From Adiantum capillus-veneris (lineage: Eukaryota; Streptophyta; Polypodiopsida; Polypodiales; Pteridaceae): a stretch of 64,000 nucleotides of DNA. The stretch spans positions 68,646,676 through 68,710,675 of the forward strand of contig CM043969.1 of NCBI GenBank assembly GCA_014529385.2, written 5' to 3'. This document shows, piece by piece, positions 1 through 12,682 of the stretch. The position numbers were made by a program, and so were the translations under genes. Positions within the stretch are counted from its first letter, which is position 1, and each line of letters opens with the position of its first letter. The notes under the pieces are model-generated. The model worked only from the letters and a program-made list of their open reading frames with translations, did no database searches and had not been told where the DNA came from.

Positions 1-1390
<1,390 letters not shown>

Positions 1391-1591
1391 CCACTCTTCG
1401 ACATATCAGAGAGGCTAGGAGCAACGAGACCCTGTTCATTAAATTTACTCGTCTCACTTGTGATTTGAGTGCAATACACAAGTCAAACTTAACACTCTTG
1501 GACATATCATAGAGGCTAGGAGAGACGATACCCTGTTCATTAAATACTCCTCACTTGTGCTTTGAGTGCAATCCACAAGTCAACCTTAACA
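1391..1591. repeat. Tandem duplication, two copies of a 101-bp unit
   Basis: The unit starting near ACTCTTCGACATATCA (1392) recurs 101 bp later (1492) with a few substitutions and a small deletion. Both copies hold the same order of blocks: CATATCA, GAGGCTAGGAG, CCCTGTTCATTAAAT, then CACAAGTCAA. No coding potential is seen. Confidence 0.85.
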
Positions 1592-3672
1592 CTGACAATT
1601 AATGTCTACCAAGTTAAGACGTGATATGCTTCCTTCTTAGCCCACTCTCTAATCTTGAATTTAGTGGGCTTACCAAATGCCCAGTATCTACCAAGCAAGT
1701 GTTAGACTAGACAGCCCATGACATGACCTGGAATCAAGCGCAAACAAATTTGTGTCACAATCAACAACTCTGAGAGGTAGACCAGCTCGGTGATTAGACA
1801 AAACCGGTTGACATAGACATCTACACCAAGAAAATTGCTTGCCCACCATCATCTGGAAAGTTTACCAACTGCATATAGCACAAACTAAGTGACCAGCACA
1901 TATGTCGGCACATTTACTTGCGTAAAACTCACATCTTCCTTCTAAATACTTCTAAAAAATAGGGCATCTACCCATGACTGAAATATACAGCGGCATACAT
2001 AGTAGTTTAACACAAGGCATCATTGTTTTTCAGTGTCCTAATGTCCATTTCATTAAAAAAACGGTTTCAAACTTTTTTCTTCACTTTATGCTACTTTTGA
2101 CTGTTCTACACGCAAAATCAAGACGCATTCTTGCTCCACAAATGAATCTATAGCGTAGGCCCGGACACTCTAGGTTCCCTGAGAGGAACGAGTCCCCTTC
2201 AAAGATTTTGATACATTCTACTATTATAAAGAAAAATTTTCTCTAATAAAAACTAATTAGAGCCAAACCATGTAGCTAATCTATAATGTATTGATCAGCA
2301 GGCACTTACATGGGTGTAAGAAAGCCAAGTGCAAAAGACAAAAACTACACATCAACTCTTTGTGATCGTATCAAGAAACAACTTCAAGCACCAAATGAAG
2401 ATTGCCTGCTTTTTCTTGGATAGTTTTCCACCCTTCTAAAGATGTTCAAAAAAGTTGGCTAACAACTAGCTCACATGAAATTTTATAATTTTAGAGCAAG
2501 CTATGAGCTAGAGATGACTGCAACTTGTTGGAATGAGAGAGAATGGCTCTCAATAGCCAAATTTTGTACTTGAAATCTCTCAAAAAAGGTGTCTTCACTA
2601 GATCGAATGGAAAAATTTGTATTTAGACAAAACTTAGAGCTAGAATTTAGGTCAAATGAAATCAAATGGCTCTAAATAGCCAAATATTGCACTATGATGC
2701 AATGAAGACTCCCTCCTTGAATCAATGAAATCACATGCTTGCCTGCAACCCTTCAAAAAAAGCTCAACCATTAGTTTTGTACAGTCATATGATCATTCAT
2801 CACAAGCTCTAAAAGAATTCACAACAAATCCAAAATGTATTGCTCTCCCATGGTCCTTCAAGAAGCTCAATGATTAATGTTTTGCAAGGATTTTGTAAGC
2901 ACTGAAATGCACAAAATATCTCAACCAAACATGGATTCATGCACAATGTAGCTCTCACAATTGAGAAACTCACATGCATTTCAACAAGAGCTTGCCTTCT
3001 AGTGCAACAAGAATTTCAATCAATTCAAGCACTAAAATAATGCTCAATTGTGAATCTAAATGCAAATTTTTTCAATGTTGCAATATAGGCACACACAATC
3101 AATGCTCGCATGCTCTTATGTAGCAAGTTTTTTCGATACAAAGCAATAGAAGAGAGAGATAATGCACATATGTGATGCCTTATTTGCCCCTTTTTGATGG
3201 TCAATGAATTGGCCATTGTCACAAATTCAATTATTCCTAGCGCATCAAAGCGTTTTGGAATGATATCAAGCACAAAAATCCTGAAGCAGAGGCCAAAATT
3301 TTGATTGTATGATACGTTCATATCAATTGGGGTGTCATCATGAAATAGATAGCCCCCTTATAAATCACCAAAGCTTGATGGCATTAATGCAACTGTAAAA
3401 ATTCTTATGCTTCAACATGACATGCATATGAGGGAACCCCCTTGGTAAGATAGAGCTTCTGCAAATCGCAAGATGGCCAATCATATTCAAAATGCCAGGC
3501 CTAATGTGATTGAAAGCGTAGTGAACGCTTCTTTTTTAAACTCCCAGTTGACTAATCTAGCATTTTCTCAATCTGGGGAGAGAGGTGTGAGAACCACTCC
3601 TTCCCAAAATAATGGACGAGGGGCCTGGCAGTTGGCGACATGTGGCATGGGGTGTGAGTCAATGAGGCTCAA
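1592..3672. other. Gene-poor DNA without recognisable features
   Basis: I see no domain-like reading frame, LTR, primer-binding site or RNA gene in these 2.1 kb. A 98-residue minus-strand open frame at 3025-3321 has no recognisable motif and an ordinary chance composition. Short near-repeats such as ATGGCTCTAAATAGCCAAAT and ATGGCTCTCAATAGCCAAAT (about 2540 and 2670) hint at old local duplication. Confidence 0.5.
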
Positions 3673-3820
3673 AGTGTGTGTGTGTGTGTGTGTGTGTTTC
3701 TTTTGCACCTTTTCAGGCTTGACCGAGTGTGTGTCTTTTGCACCTTTTTAGGCTCGACCAAGTGTGTGTTTGTGTGTCTTTTGCACCTTTTCAAGCTCGA
3801 CCAAGTGTGTGTGTGTGTGG
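3673..3820. repeat. GT microsatellite fused to a minisatellite
   Basis: A (GT)n run at 3674-3697 is followed by three imperfect copies of a roughly 40-bp unit made of TCTTTTGCACCTTTT, then a GGCTCGACCAAG-like block, then GTGTGTG. Each unit ends in its own short GT run, so the minisatellite probably grew from the microsatellite. Confidence 0.85.
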
Positions 3821-4221
3821 CATGGCAGGTGCAGCCAAAATGGGAGTACTAGGTAGATTTAAGTGAGGGAGGTGGACTTTGTTGTACCCAACGTTGGAAA
3901 GCATCCCAATCGGGCTAACTCTTTTTCTTTATAATAAATACCCCAAGGGGAGGTGCCCACGAGATGAGAGGTCTGTGTGTAAGGTGTGGGCTAGCTACTA
4001 ATAGACAAAATGCTAGACTTCATATGGCACAAATGTGATCCCTTCACCATCAAGGAGACTTCAATTGTGATTTTTTTCTTAAAGAAAACACTTTGTATTA
4101 CTGACTTTTTCACATAAGGTGGTCGAATTAATGAAATGGCATACACATAAGTAGCACACAACACAAAGTTTGATATTCCATTACAGTAGACAATGCATCT
4201 CTTAATCATTCCTTGTGCCAT

Positions 4222-4263
4222 CATAATTCATTAGTCATAATTCATTAGTCATAATTCATTAGT
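4222..4263. repeat. Three copies of a 14-bp tandem repeat
   Basis: The unit CATAATTCATTAGT is repeated three times without change, followed by a partial copy. No function is apparent. Confidence 0.9.
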
Positions 4264-4559
4264 CAAAATTGAAGAACAATTTCATTCCAAAACAATCAAA
4301 TTAGGAACTCAAAGTATGTCAATTGATTTACACACCTAATTTTAGCACTGAATTAGCAACACATTGGAATCAAATAAATCACCCAAAAATTGAATGGAGT
4401 AAGCCAATGCACTTACAATTGATTGCATCCAAGCCAATCCTTGCTCCACATGATGATTCCACCATGCACACACATGTGTGGCTCTTCCAATTTGGCCCAA
4501 AAACTGACCATTGTAGGCCAAAAATCAAACACTCAAATCATTAGATTAGGCATGGATTA

Positions 4560-5268
4560 GCACAGAGAAACTTGATAAAAGTGTCGATTCCACCTCTTAT
4601 AAGGGGATCGAACATACATTATACTTCAAATGTTAGCGGCTAGGTTAGCAAAGTTAGTAAAAAATTAGTAAAAGCTAGCATGGAATTAGTACAAATAGCA
4701 TGGAAATGAAACAAAATTAGTAGTGGTTAGTGAGAAATTAGTGAAATTGGGGATTTGGGGTATTCATAACTCAAAAACTAGATTCAATTACTTGCACAAA
4801 CATAATCAAATCACACTAATTTGAGTTACACACACTCGATAACCCATGCAATTAGTAATGGAATTTCTCTATTCTAAACATCTTCTACTCCAAGCTCGAT
4901 CCCCGACAACGGTGAAAAATGTTGGGGATAATCATAGCATAACCTAATCAACCCAAGACCAACAAAATTATCAATCGTAGGATTGGCAGCCCGACTAGGG
5001 AATGGAAGCATGAGCATCATTGGATTATAGAATGAGAGGATTCAAGAGAATGCTCTTCCAATGCAATAGAGACTAGCCATGAATCACTAACTCTAATCAC
5101 ACCATAGTCATCAATCAAGCATCACCTACACACATTAAGCCCACCAAAGTCCGACTTGCCATAGACTAGAATCTCAAAGCACACTCTTGATAATTGCATT
5201 GGTGTTTGCATCTCCAATCACCACATGCCAATCAAGATACTTCATCAAAAGCTACGCACACAAGGTAA
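4560..5268 (-). mobile_element. Fragment of a Ty3/gypsy 5' end (leader, PBS, part of LTR), copy D1
   Basis: This segment is collinear with 43,990-44,598 plus 46,239-46,350, with shared blocks such as CACCTCTTATA, GAACATACATTA and ACCAACAAAATTATCAAT. Read on the minus strand, a degenerate primer-binding site (complement of TCGATCCCCGACAACGG, 4896-4912) sits next to an LTR-like end starting TGTTGGGG at 4920. D1 carries the uninterrupted site (ACTAG, 5165-5169) that in the other copy holds a solo LTR. It has no coding sequence and appears truncated on both sides. Confidence 0.65.
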
Positions 5269-5426
5269 ATGAGGAATCCCATAGTCCGAGCAAACTCAGA
5301 ACTGAGAGAACTAGAAGCTTTTTTTATGTGGCAATGTCACCTCTTTTACCATGAGTACATTATTACATATACCTTTACCACCAATGGATTTGAAGAGTTT
5401 TTGAAATTTTATTACTTTTTGGAATT

Positions 5427-5430
<4 letters not shown>

Positions 5431-5482
<52 letters not shown>
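5431..5482. repeat. (TC)n microsatellite
   Basis: 52 bp of uninterrupted TC dinucleotide. Open frames through it are low-complexity artefacts. Confidence 0.97.
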
Positions 5483-5486
<4 letters not shown>

Positions 5487-6050
5487 GGACATGTTGAAAG
5501 TTCACACTATTGTCACAAAGAGCACACAAAGAGCCCTCAACATGGAAAGGAAAAAATGAGGCCTATTGTCTCGAAGCACAAATCAAGGATAAAAGGCCTA
5601 GCATGCATAGTTTAAAAAAATATTTCAACTATAGTTGCTAGGTTTGAAGAGATCATAGATTCCCTTCTATGATCAAGGCATTTGGATTCAAAATCATGTG
5701 TTTTTGGTTTTTTTAAGAATTTTCCATGTGCCATGTGGTTATCATCAGTCCATGGAGGCACACATACTTATATGAAGCAATGTGGTTCGTAGTCTCTTAG
5801 CCACAAACTTTTAGGCCCTGTCTTGCTGCGTTGTTCTTGCGTAAAACCCCCAATAGTGGACCTCCTAAGTTGGCAGGCAAATTTAGACCTCTATGCTGCA
5901 CTGTTTTGAGCTTGGAGGGGTGCATCAAATGGCCAAAGGCAACATGTATCTGTAGTAAAAGTTGCAGACTGAGTGGCGATGCACAGGCGATGAACAATGG
6001 CACGATAGTTTTTTATTCTAACAAAATTGAGGACCAGTGAGCAGAAAGAG
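5483..6050. other. Noncoding DNA, nothing recognised
   Basis: Several overlapping short frames on both strands at 5797-6040 have no domain signature and shadow one another. No repeat or RNA structure was recognised. Confidence 0.5.
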
Positions 6051-6148
6051 AGCCAGCCAGTTTCGAACACAGAATTTACTCTTGCTCGTGGGGAGTAGAG
6101 AGCCAGCACGCCAGCCAGTTTCGAACACAGAATTTACTCTTGCTCGTG
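6051..6148. repeat. Tandem duplication of about 59 bp
   Basis: The string CCAGCCAGTTTCGAACACAG and the following AATTTACTCTTGCTCGTG occur twice, about 60 bp apart, separated by GGGAGTAGAGAGCCAGCACG. The copies are nearly identical, so the duplication looks recent. Confidence 0.85.
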
Positions 6149-6504
6149 CTAACCACATCATAACTGAACACTCAATGTCCCATTTTTGGAGGTTTTTTGA
6201 ACTAGTGCTAGGGGTCGACAGGTCCCTCTACAGAGACCCGGCTTTTTGTTGGGGCTTTTATCCTATATGGCTCAATTCTACTATCGGTCCTTTGAGGTAG
6301 GAAATTTTATCTATGAACATATTGTACACATTCTCTCAAGCATAAATTCTCACTGCATTGTGCGTTGTTGCATGCAACTCAAAAATGGATGAAGAATTGA
6401 TGGATGCAGGAGCCAAGCTTCAGGTAGAATAAAAAATGAAGAGAAGGGAGTTGTGGAGCTCTAGACCCAATTCTAGTAGTAGAGTAGCCACAAACGAATG
6501 ATTA

Positions 6505-6567
6505 CTCTCTCTATCTATCTATCTCTATCTATCTATCTATCTATCTATATATATATATATATATATC
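6505..6567. repeat. (CTAT)n(TA)n microsatellite
   Basis: A tetranucleotide CTAT run grades into a TA run of about 20 bp. Confidence 0.95.
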
Positions 6568-6905
6568 TCATGTCTTGTGACTTGGTGATAGGCTTTTGAT
6601 GGAACTCACCCTTTAAACTCTTGAGGGCCGGTAATAAACAAGCTTGAGGCCACTGGTCCAATAATAATTCTAAGATTGTAACTTTCCACCACATCATCAG
6701 ATTCCATAATGAAGGCACAACAATATACCTAGCTAGTGCAGTTGTTGACAAGGTCTTGTCGAGACATGAAAGGGGCTGGCAATCTCCTGCATGAGATGCC
6801 TAGGGATCCCCCATCCCCAACCACACGAGCTAACTAGTTTTTGGTGCCTCTAAGTGAAAACATGTTTGGAGGGGAAAAAGGCATACTACAATGTCTCAAA
6901 GTTAG

Positions 6906-6907
<2 letters not shown>

Positions 6908-6943
<36 letters not shown>
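6908..6943. repeat. (TC)n microsatellite
   Basis: About 36 bp of pure TC dinucleotide. Confidence 0.95.
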
Positions 6944-6946
<3 letters not shown>

Positions 6947-7828
6947 ATATGATCCTACTTCTTGAGTTGGGATCTCTTGTAGTTGAGGTCGTGGGCATGG
7001 AAAGGGTTGTGGAGAACATGATAAAAATTTGTCAAACCCCCTCACATCTACTTCCTACAATTGCATTGGAAGCAAGTAAAAAAGTTCAAAAGACATATAA
7101 AAGCAAGATCTTGAGCACTAAATGGATGCACGATATAAAGAAGTGGTTTGGTAGATGAATGAAGCTTTTTTACACTACCAATGTAATATACCTTGGGAGG
7201 CATCTCGTGGGTCGCGCTTCATATATTACACCACCCATATTGCCCCCAACTACAAAACCATGTTATTTGCCAGAAAAGAAAATCGTAGAAACCCTTCTAT
7301 GCTTGAGCCTATACCCTTGTCGGCATTATCTGCACTATCATAGCCATTTGGCTTAGCTCCCACATGGGCAATGGACAAGAGTCAAATCGACTCTTCACAT
7401 TATGCTCATTGCAAGTTCAAGAGTTTGCATACCGGACAATACTAGAATGCTCAACTTTTGCTCACATCTGATTGCTCACATCCAAACTTGCTTCCCGCAT
7501 TATGACTTAGAACGACACACTTTCCTCTCCTAGCTAGAGTGTGGGCTCTCGCATCATGACAATGATGGATCATCCAGAATCACGTATCAATCCCATACAT
7601 TGAGTGCATCACATGTTTCTTTGGTTCCACGGGTCATATTTGACCCCAAGAGGATTGGCCGACGGTGGTTATGGGTCATTCAAGGTATATACTACATAGC
7701 ACTTGAGACTGTTTCTCGGTCTTCCCTTGTCTCTCTCTCTCTCTACAATTTTTGTCTTTCTCCGACCATGCACGTGCAGGTTGGCCTCTCGATTATTTAT
7801 TTTCAGCTCTCTGTGGAAGCACTGCATG
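6944..7828. other. Noncoding DNA, nothing recognised
   Basis: Short frames at 7155-7356 and 7600-7828 have no recognisable motif. A short CT-rich stretch lies near 7727-7744. No LTR, PBS or RNA gene signature was seen. Confidence 0.5.
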
Positions 7829-7878
7829 CTCTCTCTCTCTCTCTCTCTCTAGCCTCCACCGGCAATCGACTTTTAAAG

Positions 7879-7942
<64 letters not shown>
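7829..7942. repeat. Two (TC)n microsatellites 30 bp apart
   Basis: Pure TC runs at about 7829-7850 and 7882-7942 are separated by a unique 30-bp segment (AGCCTCCACCGGCAATCGAC and following). A related arrangement, TC run, CCTGCACCCACAATCAATTG, TC run, recurs at 8515-8647. Spacer and microsatellites were therefore probably copied together. Confidence 0.9.
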
Positions 7943-7946
<4 letters not shown>

Positions 7947-8514
7947 GATGCTTTCATAACTATACATAATGACTAAGCATTAATTTATATATTTAAAGAG
8001 CTCCGTCAGGGCCTCTGTAGACTATAAAATCATTGGCTCATTATATGTAGGCAGCAAGTCTGTGCAACAAAAAACAGTAATTTGGGCAACAAATAGCAAG
8101 ATCAGCCTTCAAAATGGGACGGTAAGCTACACAAGAACCAAAAGTGGAAGCTTTGTCTTAGCAAATGTACTCTGTCCCGAGACTCATCATGTTTGAATGC
8201 ATACATGAGATGTAAAGATGTACATGTGGGCCCTTCCTTTGCCCTACCTTGAGGACCTTCTCTTGTATTTTCTCCTTTTAATTTAACTTTTCAACTTTGC
8301 ATTAAAAAAAAAAAGAACCAGTATTGCATTGTGCTACAAAAGGACCAATTCTACAGGAGATTGTAGGCATGGCGGAACCAACCAAGGCTTGTGAGATGGC
8401 TTAGCGATGGTGTCGAAGGCCCCAAAGACCTGTACCCCAATTAATTCAATCTGAAATTCTCAAAATGATCAATACATGTTCTTTATTGCACATGCGAACG
8501 CTCCACAGGCCTCT

Positions 8515-8565
8515 CCTCTCTCTCTCTCTCTCTACTGGCCTGCACCCACAATCAATTGTTAAAGA

Positions 8566-8647
<82 letters not shown>
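8515..8647. repeat. Two (TC)n microsatellites with a short spacer
   Basis: TC runs at about 8515-8533 and 8571-8647 flank a spacer resembling the one in the 7829-7942 pair. The second run, about 77 bp, is the longest pure TC run in the window. Confidence 0.93.
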
Positions 8648-8649
<2 letters not shown>

Positions 8650-8819
8650 ACTACGCACATGCACACTATCGGCTTGTAGTTCAGATGGAAAAGGCTGATG
8701 AGCCCACCACAGGCCTACCATGCCCCTGTCAAAACACACCGTTACTTCACCTGCTGCAATCGGCACGTCAGTCGCTTTGACTTTGCGTTCAACGCCGATT
8801 GTAGCCGTTTGAGTGCAGG

Positions 8820-9150
8820 AGCATCTGTGATTTGGCCTAGCGCTCTGCAGGCCGTTGACTGCATCTCTCTTGAATTACAGGTCTTGAGTTCAAATCTCCT
8901 CGTCGGCTAGATCTTTAAGGTCTCTTGGGATAGTTTCCTACGACGTTAAAACTCTCTTCTTCTCGGGTGTGTGTGTGGGTGTGAGTGTGTGTGCTAATAA
9001 AAAGAGGAAAATGGTATAACCGTGGTAGATTGGTTATGCCATTTCCCTCTTGAATAATAGGTCTTGAGTTTAACTCTCCTCGTTGGCTAGATCTTTAAGG
9101 TCTCTTGGGATAGTTTCCTACGATGTTAAAACTCTCTTCTTCTTCTTCTC
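8820..9150 (+). repeat. Pair of tRNA-derived SINE-like copies
   Basis: Two similar segments about 180 bp apart share GGTCTTGAGTT(C/T)AA(A)(T/C)CTCCTCG, then GGCTAGATCTTTAAGG and AGTTTCCTACGA. GGTCTTGAGTTCAAATCTCC resembles a pol III B box (tRNA T-arm), with an A-box-like TGGCCTAGCGCTCTGC about 45 bp upstream in the first copy. A GT-rich stretch and AATAAAAAG lie between copies, as in plant SINE tails. This is inference from box similarity. A true tRNA gene is unlikely because no acceptor stem closes. Confidence 0.4.
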
Positions 9151-9244
9151 TCTTCATTTCTCTCACTAGAACGATAGGCATGTGCGTGTACTACTGATCG
9201 ACTCCACTCGTTCATCCTCACTGCTACCTCTCACCGTTGTTGGT

Positions 9245-9278
<34 letters not shown>
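9245..9278. repeat. (TC)n microsatellite
   Basis: About 34 bp of TC dinucleotide lying just outside the left arm of the following inverted repeat. Confidence 0.93.
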
Positions 9279-9280
<2 letters not shown>

Positions 9281-9301
9281 CATGCGTAGATGATCGATGG
9301 T

Positions 9302-9747
9302 TTAAAAAAAGCAAAAATTACCAAAATACCCCTCTAATTTGTGGAAATTCCCAAAATACCCCTCAAATTTCAAAAATTCACAAAATACCCCCTACATTTT
9401 GCCATAAATTCCCAAAATGCCCTTCAAAGTTTCCAAAATTCCCAAAATACCCCTTGTCACGAGATTAAATTTCTCCAAAGATAAAAACATTTGCAGCTTT
9501 TCATAAGAAGAGTGATTGTCTATCAATACAAAATGCTATTTGTTGACTTTTCTGCGAGGTAATTTGTGAAAAATTACATGACAAGCACTCAAAATTGGAT
9601 CTCAATTGTCAAAATGGAACAAAGATAAAAAAATCTTCAACAATCCGACCAACATAGATACAAGGGTATTTTTTGAATTTTTGAAATTTGAGGGGTATTT
9701 TGGGAATTTCCACAAATTAGAGGGGTATTTTGGTAATTTTTCTTTTA

Positions 9748-9752
<5 letters not shown>
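9302..9752. repeat. Long inverted repeat with about 90-bp arms
   Basis: The left arm, about 9302-9392 (AAATTACCAAAATACCCCTC and on), is the near-perfect reverse complement of the right arm, about 9661-9752 (ending GGGGTATTTTGGTAATTTTT). The loop is about 270 bp. A (TC)n run lies outside each arm. The arms themselves contain a roughly 26-bp periodic motif, AAAATACCCCTC. The shape fits a foldback or MITE-like element, or a foldback made by inverted duplication. No target duplication was identified. Confidence 0.8.

Positions 9753-9779
<27 letters not shown>
9753..9779. repeat. (CT)n microsatellite
   Basis: A CT run abutting the right arm of the inverted repeat. Confidence 0.93.
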
Positions 9780-11000
9780 AGTGTTTCCCCGTCGTCCGAC
9801 CATCATTCACACTAGTACGGCGGGCCGCCTTCGGCGGCCTCTCTCTCTCCCCCTCTCTCCCTCTTTATCGCGTGCAAAGGGGCTTGTTTTTGTTTTGGAC
9901 TTTAGCCTTCAAGTCACAGATTGCGACACGTGTAAAGGGCTCCCCCTTCCGCCATATTATGTTAGTAGATGATGTTCTCTCCATTGCCACTGAATTGTTC
10001 TCCCAAGCTCTCGACGTGTCTTTACGCTTTTTCTCTCATTTAAGATGGATGCTCGCATGGTCGCACGTAGGGTCACTTCCGAGTTCCCATTAAAGATTCG
10101 CTTTGCCTTTGTCCAGGAGCAAGTGGTCACTACTCGATTTTGCCTCTGACAAAGGCCCAAGATTACTTGACCATTGTGGAGGTTGGCCCTGTTACGTCGT
10201 CTAGCAAGGGTCAACTTGAAAGAGCAATAGCTAAGCAACAGCAAGGTGGCTAGGAGAGAGCAATTGCTAGTCGGCGACGGTCGGGGAACTTTGTTCCAAG
10301 ATCTTCTCTCCCTTGTTCAACTTTCTTACCTCTTTCATGCGCCAAGCATCCCTCATGCAGATGATGGACATGGTGGACCGCTTCTTCACATTGCTTGATC
10401 TGCCAACTTCATCAACTAAAGTGAAAGTTGCATTATGTGGGACGGGTGTCTAACCTCACTCTTATCTTATTGCAGACATAGCAAGAACCACGAATATAAT
10501 TGTCAATCCATGAGACAAAGCTGGCTCGACTAGTGCATAGAGGCTACAAGAGGTTGTCAATCTCTTGGAAAACAATAGACGATTCGCATCTAACTCAAGC
10601 TACACTCAAATGACTGAAATCACCAAGTCTAGTCACTAATCGGAAAACAAATCATAACCGTTACAGCATCAAACAACATCCAAACATCACGAAACTTCTA
10701 GGACGTGTTTATAAGACCTAAGCACACATGTCTATGGTCTCAAGCTTCGCCATTTGGTGAGTACGTTGTCTTTGGCATCAGTGGCCAAAAACTACTTCAT
10801 GATGGAAGCTCTTAAAGTTGTCCATGTTTGTCTCACTTTAGGTCAAGTACAAACGTAATTATTAACAACAGTGAGTTTTTGACCTAGTCGTTTTTGACCC
10901 AGAACGCATCTAAATGCTTAGTAAAGATATCCTAATATCCCTCTTATACTTATTTTATGATTTTTAAGCTTAAATTTCTACTTATGATGAAATTAGGCCG
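9780..11000. other. Noncoding DNA, nothing recognised
   Basis: Short frames at 9872-10244 carry no motif. About 40 bp at 10,972-11,010 (TCTACTTATGATGAAATTA and a GCCGCAGGTCGG block) recurs at 17,625-17,662, just outside the 5' LTR of element A1. It may mark an element boundary. Confidence 0.45.
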
Positions 11001-11029
11001 CAGGTCGGTGACGCCTGTTTTTAGAGTCA

Positions 11030-11608
11030 ATAGCTTAGACATTCCATACAAGGTTTTATATCCATATCAAGAGGTGAATTGTATAACCAGACTTCCTCTA
11101 TAGGAGCTGATTTTAATATTACACTCCCATCATTAACCTCTCTCACTTTTTCCCACAAACAGAATTCCATCTAAAGCATCTTCACTTTCAGGCACTATGA
11201 GTTCTGGCTCTTTAGTTTCAAGGTGGGGTTCTACCACAGCTTTGGATTTCACTTTATTGGTTTTTACCACAAGCTCCTCAGGTTTTGCTATACTCTCAAG
11301 CTTGGGTTTTTTTTTTCCAACGTTTCTTGAGTAATTCTTACCAAATTTTGATAAGCTTCAAGCTTGACTGCTTCTATATCTGGAGAAGGATAGCTTTTCC
11401 ATTTGTTTTCCATATTCTAGTCTGCTTTAAGTCCCACTTGGAAAGCTTCCAAGGTTACATTGATTGGCTCAAGAATTTTGTCTACCAAAATTGATCCTCC
11501 ATATTTTATTGTGGTTACCTTGATTCCACTCTCAATTTCTTTCACTTTTTCTTGGAATAGTTTTTTGGCTTTTTCCTCAATTTCCTCCTTTTTTTCTGTT
11601 TTCTCATC
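11030..11608 (-). pseudogene. A1 post-knuckle linker, homologous to A2
   Basis: This block reads on the minus strand like 36,050-36,700 of element A2. Shared DNA includes CTTCCTCTATAGGAGCTGA, TTTTTCCCA and CAAGCTCCTCAGGTTTTGC. A2 here encodes an acidic linker between gag and protease. Relative to A2 the A1 copy has a deletion near 11,070 and several stops. In A1 it follows the protease instead of preceding it, so the order of modules differs from A2. Confidence 0.55.
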
Positions 11609-12673
11609 TCATATCTTTGACGTCTTCTTTTCTTGGTCTTGCAAGGAATTTTTAGTATTCTTTGATTCATCAGGGCAGTTATGTTTCTTTTTCTTAGCTT
11701 GGGCTTTAATGATCACCTTGATTGACACAATGAATTCACTTTCCGAAGAGCTACTAGGTATCACTTGAACTACATTCACCATTGGATTTCCTTTGTTTAA
11801 TAGATTCTTTGGATAGTCTTCAAGGAAGTGTCCACCCTTCTTGCAACATTGTGTACAAAAAGCTTCACTTCCCCAAGTGTCTATGGTTGCTTCTAGGTGG
11901 ACCCAACCCACATTGTCCGACTCAGTCATCCCAGGTAGTACATCCATATAAGGAGAATCTTCCCCAACATCAGTGTCCGCTTTACACATGTAACAATACT
12001 GCAATGGGGCCGAGTGAACTGAGGTGTCAGATCTATGATCAATTATAAACCTGTTTCCTAGAGGATGTGCTCGACCCGTCACAAGATCCACTCGAATGAC
12101 AGAATCTTGGAACTGCAGGTAGACATGGTTTTTGGACCAGTCATGCACCATTTTTTCTTCCCTCATGAAAGGACGTCCTAAGATCATCTCAGATGCCATA
12201 GTGTGCTTGGAGAAATCCATAACAATGAAGGTAACTCTTATTTTATGTCCAAAGACCTTGATCTTGAGATCTTCTAGCATCCCAATAGGTTTAACAATAG
12301 ACCCATTGGCCATCTTCACTACTATGGTTGTGGTCGCAAGGTGAGGTCTTCCCATAGTTTCGCAGCGATTTTGAGTCACAATGCTAGCCCCAGCGCCACC
12401 ATCAAGGATTCTCTTCACAGTTAATCCCTTAGTAGTGATTGGTATAGTCGCATTGGATTCATCACCCTCAAAGTATTGTCCCAACTTGTTAATAGGTATT
12501 TCTATAACAAGGTTCTCATCTAGGTTGGGTTGTGGATCTATGTGTTCCTCCTCTATTGGCATCTCCCCAACTCCATCCATCTGTGAAAATTGTGGTAGCC
12601 CAAACTTCAGTTCTCCATTGAGGAATACTCGAAGAGCTGAGACTAGCTCAGGGTCTTTATATAGTTTGGACAT
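11609..12673 (-). pseudogene. A1 retropepsin-like protease plus zinc-knuckle tail
   Basis: A 354-codon open frame on the minus strand. Residues about 80-190 look like a retroviral-type aspartic protease: the active-site loop reads ILDGGAGASIV (usual D-T/S-G-A), followed by MEILGRPF-like 'MILGRPFMREE', the conserved flap-to-C-terminal segment of plant Ty3 proteases. Near residue 275 a CCHC-like knuckle (CTQCCKKGGHFLEDYP, last Cys replaced by Tyr) begins a part homologous to A2's nucleocapsid. The protease would mature the gag-pol polyprotein. The DGG active site may be weak or inactive. The frame is continuous with upstream blocks apart from stops. Confidence 0.7.
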
Positions 12674-12682
12674 GATGGTGGT

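Noticed and set aside
8820-9150. tRNA genes based on A- and B-box-like words
   Set aside because: No cloverleaf closes, and the two copies share tails unlike tRNA flanks. A SINE is the better reading.
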